A stretch of 64,000 nucleotides of DNA from Hetaerina americana (Eukaryota > Arthropoda > Insecta > Odonata > Calopterygidae): assembly GCA_022747635.1 (NCBI GenBank), contig JAKTNV010000003.1, positions 16,399,086-16,463,085 on the forward strand, in the 5' to 3' direction. Made by a program: the position numbers and the translations under genes. Positions 34,837 through 44,769 of the stretch are shown one piece after another. The notes beneath the pieces were generated by a model. That model saw only the letters and a program-made list of their open reading frames with translations. It did not search any database and was not told where the DNA came from. Numbering within the stretch: position 1 is the stretch's first letter; every line of letters begins with the position of its first letter.

Positions 34837-36870
34837 AGGTGTGGTTTTTAGAAAAGGATATTTTTGCAACAAGGGTGACGTTTTTTCATGCATGTACAAG
34901 GTCTGGGCAGCACATAAGTATCCTTTTACCACCACAGAAGAAGTGATTTCCTCTGGAGTACAGCTTTAACTCAAATGTTCCTTACCTCCTTCTCCCCAAG
35001 TGTGCATACAAATACCGTTAAAATCTACGGGCTTTCTTAGTTTCTATAGAGTTAACATTCCCATGCTAAAAAATACATCATAAAGCTTGTTTCGAGAATA
35101 TACTTAATGGCAATTGTGATTACCATAAAGAAGACAAAAACAAAAAATCGAGTTTCAAAAAAGTAGTTTATGACTTAATTACATTTCGTTAAAAAAAAGC
35201 AGGGTCATATTATCTGAAACACACAACATTCTAAATCCAGTCCACTGAAGATTATTTTTTGAGTAATACCTGTTTGTCATTAGTGCAAAATAATCTTCGG
35301 GCTTGAAATATTTTCTCTAGTTACCGAGAATAATGTCCGTATCTGTTAATTGCTTGCCATCTAATTTGAGAGTTAAAAGAGTTAACGACATTTTAATCAT
35401 GGCTGAAATTTAAAGACTAGCATCTTTAGAAAATCAAAATTCAATTGGAGTTATTAGGGATTCATCATACCAGTGCAAGATATAAATGTGAAAAGAAAAT
35501 AAAAATTGCTACCTTGGAAAACTGTTCTATTTACTTAGGTTTTTATTTTCGAGCAACTCGCAGTTAGGCCATATGGATATTTAAAAGGAAATATTCTAGT
35601 TCATGGCACACAGCGGAACAGAAAATATTATATGCAATAGCAATTTCCTTTTTAGCGACACCTGAGGCCATTAAATTAAAATCAACATGTTTAAGAATCA
35701 AAAAATACTGCATTTTCCCCGCAGATATCAGTGATGGTGAAATTTGACTACAAGTGCCTGTCATTAATAAAGATTCTAAATCAAAATTGAAACCAATGAA
35801 CATGTAACATTATCCATTGGTAATGACGATGCCAAGGATATAAAATATGCTTTGATTTGATACTTTAAATATTATTTCCAAATACACAGAATTCTAATTG
35901 AGCGAAAGTTTCTCGAAAAAAGTGTACACATAATGAATCGCTACCTACCTCATTTTTTTATACGGTGAAAACTTCATGAGCTCATCGCAACCGCTAACAA
36001 TTATCGTTAACTTTCGCACTCCTTGTGTGCTCGAGTAAAATTATCGACGCTCAACTATCATCCGTACATAGATAGATCTAAGCAGCAAATATTATTCAGC
36101 TTATGCATCACTTTACTGTGCGTAAAAATGTAGTGCCCCTGGTTAAGTTTTACGAGAATTGTGAACTATTAGTTGCCATAATTAATTTCTGTTGAAGAAA
36201 TGTTGCCTTCGCGAAATTCAGAAACCTTCAGTGCGCCCAATTTACGACAGTAAAGTGGAGTGAAGAGGAGGCAATAAGGTCACTCCGCGTACTAATACGG
36301 GGACGTTGAATCCCATTAATACTCAAGGAAAATTTGAAGTGTATTACATGAATTTATTTAATTTTTTCATTTACGAATTCCCAGATGATTATTGATGCCT
36401 TCATTTCAGTGAAATACTCCGAATACCGCTTTCCAGATAATCATCATTTTCTTAATTTTCAACAAATCAAGTCCTTTTTAAGTTTCTTCATTTTCTGCGG
36501 GACATTATTCCTCCAACAGAATTAATATGTAGAACGCCTTATAATGACATAGAAATCTGTCCTTGGAAATTATAATTCTTTGAATATTCTCACCCAAATC
36601 AGTTCATCGCTTGGTATCAAGATTTTAACATTTTCTGTACAATTATAATGCATTATGCTTAAAAGTAAAATTTAGCGAGGACGTCTGGTGAAACTTTTCA
36701 ACAGTCAAGAAATTAGCGGTCCTGGAAGACGTTGGTGACTCCATTTTTCTCCAGATTTTTTTCATGTGATGGTCATAGTGTGAGAACTGCAACTCATTTC
36801 TATGACAACGCTATGAAAATATACGAGTATTCCTGAGAATTATCAATGCTTAAAAATAATTTATGCTTAC
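34837..36870. other. no recognisable feature
   Basis: AT-rich DNA without supported genes or repeats. Confidence 0.5.
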
Positions 36871-36930
36871 ACCTACATCTACATAATACCCCGCAAGCGG
36901 CGCAAGGGCGTGTGGCGGGGGGTGATAGAT
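36871..36930 (-). repeat. LINE 3' tail (family A-like), minus orientation
   Basis: CTACATCTACATAATACCCC followed by GCAAGCGG and GGGCGTGTGGCGGGGGGTG matches the tails at 1325 and 1845 and, inverted, 37775-37835. The repeated CTACAT units are the usual terminal repeats of this LINE type. Confidence 0.6.
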
Positions 36931-37774
36931 CACCAACCGTAAAAAGGAACAATACCATATGCAAAACAACAACATGGAAAATTACACCCACAGCAGCGCA
37001 CACAACCAATTACAACCAATCAAAAATGTCAATGAAAATTTAGTAAACTTGTATTCATAATTTGCGTTTTCATAGCATTTAAGGGCAATGAAACTTTTGT
37101 AACATGATTTTTTGTGTCATAAATGAAATATATTACTTTCATAAACAAAGATGTACTATTTTTCCACTTAATAGCTAAAACAAGCAGCTGCTGGTCTGTG
37201 GTACACTGAACACCTTCGAGAAAGTTTAGGTACGGCTATCGCGTTTTCTTGCTTGAAACTAAATGTAAAAATATCAATCAACCACTTTGCGTAGGTCTGT
37301 GGAAGTTCATAGCGTCGCAATGAACCTCGTGTGTGTTGTTAAAACCTTCCCGCATGACCGCATTAGAGTGCCATAAGAAGGTGTAGTGCTCTTAACAGTA
37401 TTGCTTGCTCTGCTTGCTGTTTTAGGGTTTCCCCTTCCATCCCTCGTCCCTCTCCGTGGGGTGGCCTCCCGCTGCCTGCCGCGTTGGGTCACATTCTCTA
37501 CCTGTATCCTTGGGAGGAGAGCGTTTTACTATATGTTGCATGCTCATGTGGCGGTGGAGTTTCGCAATCTAGCTATTCACATTCTGGCTTGCGCGTTGTT
37601 GGATGGATTTCATACTGCGTCCTGGGATGCAATTGTTTGTTGTATGACAATGCATGTGTTTGCATGCGTGTTGGAAGAAGGGATTTTTGCATGAGTGTAT
37701 ACGCCACTGTGGATATAGTTTTGCAAGTATGCGTTGATTTTGCATGTAGTTTTGTTCTCTTTTACGGGTTTTGA
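36931..37774. other. interior of an inverted LINE-tail pair, possible LINE 3' UTR sequence
   Basis: The last ~400 bp (37380-37770) are GC-richer and G/T-rich on the plus strand. The plus open frames there (37386-37694 and 37484-37774) are Cys/Leu-rich and overlap in two frames without a domain. I read this part as 3' untranslated sequence of the plus-oriented LINE ending at 37835. The left part has no recognisable content. Confidence 0.35.
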
Positions 37775-37835
37775 CCTAACACCCCCCGCCTCCCCACGCC
37801 CTTGCGGCGGCTTACGGAGTATTATGTAGATGTAG
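37775..37835 (+). repeat. LINE 3' tail (family A-like), plus orientation
   Basis: CACGCCCTTGCGGCGGCTTA followed by CGGAGTATTATGTAGATGTAG is the reverse complement of the tail at 36871-36930, with a few mismatches. It marks the 3' end of a plus-strand LINE insertion. Confidence 0.6.
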
Positions 37836-38647
37836 AATTAATGAATACTTATTATTGCTTCAAGCTGTTCCTCCCCAACGTTCATATGGCTACATTATGG
37901 GCACCACTGGGCATTATTATTAAACCATAGTAGTTGAACAGCAAATTAACATGGAGCAACAGCTAATTAAAAATGGATATTCAGGCTGAAGAATATAATC
38001 AGATTCAATGAGATGATAAATTTCAACGAAGCAAGCGTTGAAGTGTTATTAACCTCCCTGCAATCATCACACCGGAGCTTGGGTTGTTGCCATCTGATTT
38101 CTAACGAATGGAACGCAAAAGCTATCGTCTCCTCTTCAAAGATAAAGTTATCTGCCCAAACACGCAAGAGAGAAAAGGACGGCGACAGTGAAGTGTGTTA
38201 GGAACGCTCAACCGAGCAGTTGGGTAATAGCGTAGGATACGACCAACCGTGCTGTATGTGGGTAGTATAGCATGAGGTAACGCGAATTTGCAGGAAATGG
38301 TGAAACTCACTCACATCCACAGCGGTCGCAATAAAATCGCGAAACAAATTTCTGTGGTTGACATTTCTGAGAGAAAAACCTCAAGATGGATAGATTTTCT
38401 TCAGTCCCGGAATCTCACCTTTTCTTGATTCAAATAAGAAGTCATTAGTTTCTTAAACATATTTCAATAATATTTTCGGATAATGAATGAGTTTGGCCAG
38501 TAGGCAGTCGTCTAAAATCCCATGTATGTACCATTGGTATTTTATGTGAGATATGCTCAGTAGACTTAGTGAAGTTTGTTCATTCATGTATCGTACGCAC
38601 ACTTACAATGGAAATATTACATCGAAAAGTAAGCATTTTGGAATATA
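37836..38647. other. no recognisable feature
   Basis: AT-rich DNA, no supported gene. Confidence 0.5.
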
Positions 38648-38810
38648 TACGAGGGTCATCCGGAAAGTAGTACCCGTTCGTGCCGCATGAAGTGCTGACG
38701 ACGCGAGTAGCCGCTGGACGAGGTCAGATAGCTTCAGTGGCTTGTCTGCCTTCTCTGAGCCAAGTTGCGTGACGCTAGCATTGCCTGTGTTGTTTCTGTG
38801 ATTGTTTACA

Positions 38811-39061
38811 ATGTTTAAAAAAATTGAGAACGCCGCCAGTTGTGAAGTGAGGGCAGTGATTAAATTCCTCAATGCAAGAAACGTTCGCCCATGTGATATT
38901 CATCGCCAATTAAAGGAGGTGTATGGAGACAATGTAATGGACGAGTCGTCTGTTCGGCGGTGGTGTCGCAACTTCAACATGGGGAGGGGGAACACACACG
39001 ACGATGAGCGTTCGGGGAGACCGTCTGTCATTACAGACCAACTGGTGAGCTCAGTTGACGA
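38811..39061 (+). pseudogene. mariner transposase N-terminal fragment
   Basis: From the ATG at 38811 (MFKKIENAASCEVRAVIKFL) the frame encodes the N-terminal helix-turn-helix region, including SSVRRWCRNF and DDERSGRPSVITD. It runs into the LINE tail at 39062. The coding sequence resumes beyond the LINE at about 40240. The family role is recognition of the terminal repeats, but this copy cannot make a complete enzyme. Confidence 0.85.
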
Positions 39062-40239
39062 ATTTATTTATTTATTTATTTATTTGGGATACATTGCTGT
39101 TAGGCGATAAGCCGGGTGGAAATGACGTGATATAACAAACAGTAGTCATTCTTAAAACATATCACAGTGTCATTAAATAGTCGCCATTAAATAGTGTCAT
39201 TTAACAATCCCATCATGTATACCTTTTACATTCACGCCTAAATGATTTAATGCTTTTGGGTAAGGGCTTAAAGAGTTCATCAGGCAGCTGGTTCCACTCT
39301 TTGATTCCCATATTTAGGAACGAAAACTTGGCGGTGTTTGTCCTTTGGGGCATGTATTTGATTTTAAGCGGGTGATCATTCCTGCCGAGATAACATGGCT
39401 TATTTACACTCTCGTTCAGTTCTTTCCAGCCTCCGTCAGCTTTCAATATTTTAAAAATGGCACACAGTCTATTCAGCTTCCGTCTGTTCTTTAGTGACCC
39501 CCATCCTAGTGAGCCTAGCATGTCACTTACACTGTCGGTCTGCCTATGTCGCCCTAAAACGTACCTGGCAGCCTTCCTTTGCACTGCTTCTAATTTTTTC
39601 ACATGCCCTATTTCAAAGGGATCCCATACTGTGGTCGCATATTCGACAATAGGCCTTACAATTGTTTTGTAGGCCAATTCTTTAGTTGATTTAGTGCTTC
39701 CTTTGAGGCTCCGCATGACCCAGTGGAGCGATTTAAAGGCCTTGCCTACCACATAATCTGTGTGAAGTCCCCACCCTAAGTCTTTACTTAGGTGCACCCC
39801 TAGATATTTACAATTATCTTTTGTTACAATCGTTTCTCCCATTATTTTATATACCCTTCCCTCACCTGCCTTCCTTTTGGAGAATGAGATGTGGATAGTT
39901 TTTGCAATGTTTATCTCCATTTTGTTGATTTTGATCCAATTAGCCACGTTATCTATGTCACCCTGCAGAACGTCGCGATCACTGCTGCTGCTGATTTCCC
40001 TATAGAGTATACAGTCATCAGCGAACAATCGTATTTTGGAATTGACACATTCCGCAAGGTCATTCACGTAACAAAGAAACAGAGGAGGACCAAGCACGCT
40101 ACCCTGAGGTACTCCGGATGTGACGCGGGTTTCTTCTGAGATTTTGTGCCCAACACGAACCTGCTGGGTTCTATCTTGTAGGAAGGCCTTCGTCCATAGT
40201 AGTACTCTTTTATCAATATTTAGTTTTCCAATTTTATTT
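39062..40239 (-). mobile_element. young 5'-truncated LINE (Jockey/CR1-like) inserted in a mariner
   Basis: The 3' end at 39063-39085 is a (TTTA)n run, which on the minus strand reads as an A-rich AAAT tail. The 5' end stops abruptly near 40239 within the RT domain. This is the usual product of incomplete target-primed reverse transcription. A short target duplication cannot be resolved because the host site also ends in ATTT. The RT frame is uninterrupted throughout, so the insertion is younger than the other LINEs here. Confidence 0.88.
39213..40239 (-). CDS. reverse transcriptase, C-terminal part of a truncated LINE
   Basis: The open minus-strand frame runs from the LINE's truncated 5' edge (near 40239) to the stop at 39213, about 340 codons with no interruption. 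Motifs in order: a helix with FLQDRTQQVRVG, RT block GVPQGSVLGPPLFL, the catalytic FADDCILYR box, thumb KYLGVHLSKDLGW, then IVEYATTVWDP, KKLEAVQRKAARYVLGRH, and DMLGSLGWGSLKNRRKLNRL near the C-terminus. The N-terminal endonuclease and early RT blocks are absent, so no complete ORF2 protein can be made. Internal methionines such as the one at 40097 are not real starts. Confidence 0.88.
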
Positions 40240-40479
40240 CGTGAGGAACGATCGGCGCGTCACAATTGATGACATCTGTGAGCATTTTCCCAATGTTTCT
40301 CGAACAATTGTTCATGAAATTGTTAAACACCATCTGCATTATGCAAAAATTTGTGCAAGATGGGTCCCTCGCGTATCTCAATGAGCTGGCGGCGAAGGAC
40401 TATGCAGCAGGAATACAGAAACTTGTCACACGTTATGACAAATGCCTTCATTTGCTTGGAGATTATGTTGAGAAGTAGT
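40240..40479 (+). pseudogene. mariner transposase middle and C-terminal fragments
   Basis: Downstream of the LINE the frame gives RNDRRVTIDDICEHFPNVSR and then HYAKICARWVPR (40240-40386), the end of the DNA-binding half. A stop follows, and after a shift in frame comes AAGIQKLVTRYDKCLHLLGD and YVEK (about 40403-40479), the normal end of this mariner subtype. Roughly 200 or more residues containing the whole D,D,D triad are deleted between RWVPR and the C-terminal piece. The gene is dead. Confidence 0.85.
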
Positions 40480-40579
40480 TTAAAGTATCCTCTTTCAAAT
40501 AAAATTTTTTATGTTTGTTAATATTTACTTTTGTGTCTTTATTTCACGAACGGGTACTACTTTCCGGATGACCCTCGTA

Positions 40580-41526
40580 TCTACGATTTTAAAGGGTATT
40601 CAACTATTAAGCACGCTCGACTTTGTGGCTGATGTGAGGCCAGACAGCACGACGTCATTTTTTGTTAAATTTACTTTTCTCATAATGGCATATATACTTT
40701 CTTTGGTACATTCTGCTTAACTTTTTCTTCCGGACTCATGAGATTAAGTTATTTTTTCCGGGCAAGAAACACTTCCGATGAAATAATTTTTAAATTTGGC
40801 ACAAAGATTCAAAAGGTTTACCGAGTATTTTTTTTTAATGTTAAATAAAATTCATTTAAAATATCGATAATTACGATAAAATAAAATGAAACCTAATCCG
40901 CATATATGATTTCTAAATTCTAAAGGAACTATTGACACTATCTATACTAGAGGAAAGTATTCTGTAAAATTTAAAATACGCTATTGAAAGATAATCCACC
41001 AAATCCAACTGCGGTTTACTGACTTGGGATAGATAGTAACTATAGAAAAACTCGTTTGAATCAATCACCGAGCTTTCGCAGGAGCCTTTTCAGGGGACAA
41101 GGGAGCGTTGAATCGTTCGTGAAATGAAGATGGTGCTCTCTTTAAGCAGCCGAAAACACGCACTGACGATTACGTTGCCTGCTGACCTATCCCAAGATTG
41201 TATAACTTACTCAGCTCTACTCAGCCTCTACGGTGAGTTGTAACATAACACTTACCGCCTTCGCTCTAAGGATCCATGTCCATCTGTATCTTTATTGAGT
41301 TGGTATGAAGATATCTATAAATAAACAGTATCAAGAAATACCACTCTGCTCAGCCCGTACATAAAAAGGGAACTTACTCTTCCCTTCATGACTAACCAGA
41401 AGTATGGCAGCATGTACGAATTTACCTTGACCAGTGGCACGTGGAGCTCTTCCCAGGTACCACCCTGGGTAATTTCTTACAATTTAAGATCATCGATTCC
41501 ATTTCATATGACAGACATAGTCTTAT
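40580..41526. other. no recognisable feature
   Basis: AT-rich DNA with no supported gene. Confidence 0.5.
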
Positions 41527-41598
41527 ACGTGCGGCAACATAATTCCCTTTTTTGAAAGCGTTTTGCGTTTGAAGAAAAGAAATTGTGTTTCCGTACCC
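41527..41598. repeat. short palindromic element, imperfect copy
   Basis: GTGCGGCAACATAATTCCCT at the left and, inverted, GGTACGGAAACACAATTTC at the right flank a centre with TTTTGCGTTTGAA. The same 70-bp layout occurs at 58757-58829 with better-preserved arms. It may be a tiny MITE or a foldback copy of the end of a larger DNA transposon. Confidence 0.6.
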
Positions 41599-41694
41599 TA
41601 TATATATTATTATTAGGTAATCTACCGGTTATGGTAGGTTTGTGGATGGAATGGTTTGTGGATCCAGGATGGACACATGAATTAAATAAATATT

Positions 41695-42328
41695 TTGTGG
41701 CTCCTAATAAAACACAAAATCCATCAGGCTACTCTACATCAGGTCCCTCTTCATCTCTGAGTACTTTCTTCCTCCCTTCATCCCGTCCAACATCCCTATC
41801 CTGTTCCTTCCCTTTCCTCGTTTGCCTAACATTCTCCCCTCTATTACAGTCTTCAACATCCCACTGCCAACCAATATGCCTTTCATCCAATTTTCCTGCC
41901 TCCACAGGATTTCTCCCAACAAACCCCTCTCTTCGCCCACCATACCAGGAACTTCCTCATTTGTTTTCTTCTCGGTCAATTTCACCTTCTCCATTCTTCT
42001 CCACTCCCACATTTCAAAAGCCTCCAGTCTACGTCTTTCCTCCTGCTTCAATGACCACGTTTCCACGCCATACATAGCTACACTCCATATTAAAGTTTTA
42101 TGAGTCTTTTCTTAATATCCTTACTCAACGTCCCAGTCATCAACTTCCTCCGCCTTGTAAAAGCCTCCTTGCCTAGCGCAATTCTTCTCCTTACGTCCCT
42201 ACTACATTGACCGTGTTGGTCCAAAACACCTCCGAGATACGTAAACTGTTCTACCTGCTCTAGTTTTTGCTCTCCTATTTTAATGTTTAGCATAGCCTTT
42301 TTCTTTCTAGAAAATCGCATAACCTTTC
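41695..42328 (-). mobile_element. family B LINE, C-terminal fragment
   Basis: On the minus strand the text runs KVMRFSRKKKAMLNIKIG, EQFTYLGGVLDQHGQCSRDV, RRRIALGKEAFTRRRKLMTG, then MYGVETWSLKQEERRRLEAF and EMWEWRRMEKVKLTEKKTN, and ends with TVIEGRMLGKRGKGR. One base is missing near 42095, shifting the frame between IKKRLIK and the MYGVETW block. The 3' end carries TTTTGTGTTTTATTAGGAG (41701 region), as at 25064. The 5' side ends at a (TA)n tract. It is a better-preserved relative of the LINE at 23846-25135. Confidence 0.82.
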
Positions 42329-42403
42329 CTCTCTCTATATATGTATACATAAAATATACATATAGAGAGAGAGAGAATATATACTTTCCTCTCTCTCTAT
42401 ATG

Positions 42404-42488
<85 letters not shown>
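42329..42488. repeat. CT-rich inverted repeat and long (TA)n microsatellite
   Basis: CTCTCTATATATGTATACAT and its near reverse complement ATATACATATAGAGAGAG form a hairpin, repeated twice, before ~85 bp of (TA)n from about 42404. The Tyr/Ile open frame across it is an artefact of the repeat. Confidence 0.93.
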
Positions 42489-42491
<3 letters not shown>

Positions 42492-43098
42492 GTCACTTTC
42501 TAATATTTACGGCTCGTACTGAGACAAGAAATTCCTTCATGATACCATAAATGTATTCGAAAATGTTTAGGATCATCAGGTAAGTACAATTAAAAGACAA
42601 CGCACCTATTAATAAAATCTAGGAAAACGATGAAATGAAATCTGATAGTGAATGGCGGATACCCAAAATAATAACCAAATGTACCAGAAAATTGCAGTTT
42701 CACTTTTATCAGCATTTCAGAAGCCTCACCAAAAGAAGTAGGCTCGGAGGGAATAAACTTTCACCCGAAAACTATAACATCTTTGTTATAACTCCGCGGT
42801 TGCAATTGTGATAATGATTTCTTGTTAATCAAACAAAATAATTTGCTGCTCTTATATATGATGTAGATATGCAAGCAAATTAGGCTCATAATTAAAACAG
42901 GCGGGAATGCAATAGCACAAATACTCGAAAACGGTGCCTTCAGAACATAAAAATGTGTGAACATCAAATCGTAATGATTTGGAAACTTTCTTTCAGCGAT
43001 AATAATATCTGGAATATTGAATTTATATACCACTCTCGGAAGCTCATTTCATTTTATTCTTCCTATTTCTTGTCGAAAATTACATACACTATGTGCTC
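42489..43098. other. no recognisable feature
   Basis: AT-rich DNA between a microsatellite and a mariner. Confidence 0.5.
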
Positions 43099-43100
43099 TA

Positions 43101-44409
43101 TGAGGTCTGTTAAAAAAATATCGCGACTTTTGTGTTTTTTCAAAAATTAATTATTTATTCATGAATATCTATTTTCTGCCCTTCAAAGTAACCCCCATTA
43201 GATATTATACACGTGTGCTAACGTATTTTCTAATCCTGGAATCACTTTAAAAAATCATTTTTTGTCATCTTGTTCAGCTCCTTCGATGCAGTCTTTATCT
43301 CGTCAATCGTAGCTTAGCGTCGTCCTTTCATGGGCCTCTTCAGTTTCGGGAACAAGAAAAAGCCACTGGGGGCCAGCCAGATTTGGGGAATACGGTGGCT
43401 CCGGCATCATTAGTGTGCTATTTTTGGCCAAGCATTCGCGCGCAAGTAACGATGTGTGAGCAGGGGCGTTGTCATGGTGCAAAAAGCCAATTTTTGGTCT
43501 TTCACAAATCCGGGTGTTTGTGGCGGGTTGCGTCACGCAAATTGCACATAACTTGCAGATAATAATCCTACCCTGTGGCAAGAACTTATGATGCACCACG
43601 CCCCTGCAATTGAAGAAAACTGTAAGCAAAACTTTCACATTCGACCGGCCTTGGCGCGCTTTTTTCGGCCTTGGCTCGTGCTGCAGCTTCCATTGGGATG
43701 ATTGAGCTTTATTTTCCACGTCATAACCATAACCCCATGATTCTTCACCGGTTATGACCCTCTGGAGCAAATTTAGGTCGTCGCGGACGGAGTCCAACAC
43801 CTCATTAGCAATGTTAATGCATTGCTGTTTTTGGTCGAAAATGAGCAAATTTGGTAGGAATTTCGCGGTGACCCGTGTCATGCCCAAATCATTGGTAAAA
43901 ATCGAATGGCACGAGCCAATCGATATATTTATGCCCTCAGCAACTTCTCTACCGGTGATTCGACGATTGGCAACTGCTATTTTCTTCACTTCATCAATGT
44001 TTTCGTCTGCTGTTGGCATGCTCGGGCGTCCGGCAGGCTCTTCGACGTTCACATCATCTCGGCCCTCTGAGAACATTTTGTACCACCGATAAACGTTTCT
44101 TCGACCCAGGGTAGCTTCTCCATATGCCACAGTAAATATTCGGAATGCGTCCGCGCACTTAATTTCGTTTTTCACACCAAATTTGATAAATATTCTTTGA
44201 TCCATTTTTTGGAACAGGAAAAACTCGAAGACAAGCCAAAACACGTCCAAGCAAAACAGCTATCAACAATTGACTGACCATTCAAAATGGCCGAACTTTT
44301 CGGCATAAGTGAGAGACATAAGTACCAACATAACGCCAAAAAAAATCGAAAATGAAATATGCGCAACCCGCGGAAATTCAAATTCGCGATAATTTTTTAA
44401 CAGACCTCG
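43101..44409 (-). mobile_element. mariner transposon, second subtype, decayed
   Basis: The element is 1309 bp with terminal inverted repeats GAGGTCTGTTAAAAAAATAT (left, from 43102) and, inverted, CGAGGTCTGTTAAAAAATTA (right, ending 44409). They are flanked by TA at 43099-43100 and 44410-44411. It is close to full length but carries coding damage. Its ends differ from those of the mariner that starts only 360 bp away at 44770. Confidence 0.92.
43303..44205 (-). pseudogene. mariner D,D34D transposase pseudogene
   Basis: The ATG at 44205 starts MDQRIFIKFGVKNEIKCADA, the normal mariner N-terminus. The DNA-binding half is readable (NVYRWYKMFSEGRDDV, VEEPAGRPSMPTADENIDEV). In the catalytic domain the first acidic residue is changed (GEESW where GDESW is usual). 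The second is kept (HHDNAPAH). The third is lost (LAPSG in the shifted frame where APCD is expected, and SPN for SPD). A short deletion with frameshift follows LPQGR, and another shift follows the SPNLA block. It cannot encode an active enzyme. The stop at 43303 lies in a shifted frame. Confidence 0.9.
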
Positions 44410-44411
44410 TA

Positions 44412-44767
44412 TTACTCATCTAACTCATGCTTATGATTAAAACCGCTGGACGATAGCCGAGTGATTTTCTGCGCAGTAAAAAATTCCTCAGAAAAATGTG
44501 CAGGCACAGAGAAAGGGACTGGCTCTCCAAAAATGGAAGTTTAAATGCCCTGGTATTCATACAGGCCTAACTCTACCCTCGTCTATCAAGCGGAGGCCGC
44601 GGGGAAGGGCTCCTACCTATTAACCCAAGAAATTGCCATAATTAAGCCGGAATTACGGCAAGAGTAAAACATGTTGATATGAGACTGAATTATACGTAAA
44701 ATCCAGGGATCAGAATTTTGTTACCATCCAACGAATTGTTTATTTCTTTGTGTCAAGGAAGAACTAA
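44412..44767. other. spacer between two mariners
   Basis: A motif GATAGCCGAGTGATTTTCTG near 44452 resembles a tRNA A-box, but no B-box follows, so no tRNA or SINE is called. Confidence 0.45.
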
Positions 44768-44769
44768 TA

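Larger units (their letters stand above)
38650..40577 (+). mobile_element. internally deleted mariner (third subtype) interrupted by a LINE
   Basis: Perfect 33-bp terminal inverted repeats (38650-38682 and 40545-40577) begin CGAGGGTCATCCGGAAAGTA and are flanked by the TA duplication (38648-38649, 40578-40579). Without the LINE at 39062-40239 the element is about 750 bp, far shorter than the ~1.3 kb of intact mariners, because most of the catalytic domain is deleted. The ends are well preserved, so this was recently a mobilisable non-autonomous copy. Confidence 0.92.

Noticed and set aside
39457..40139. Plus-strand open frames over the LINE
   Set aside because: Shadows of the minus-strand reverse transcriptase.
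42283..42522. Open frame rich in alternating Tyr and Ile
   Set aside because: Direct translation of a (TA)n microsatellite. The same applies to 62194-62484 and 48874-49144.
44445..44500. A-box-like GATAGCCGAGTG suggesting a tRNA gene
   Set aside because: No B-box at the expected distance and no acceptor stem.
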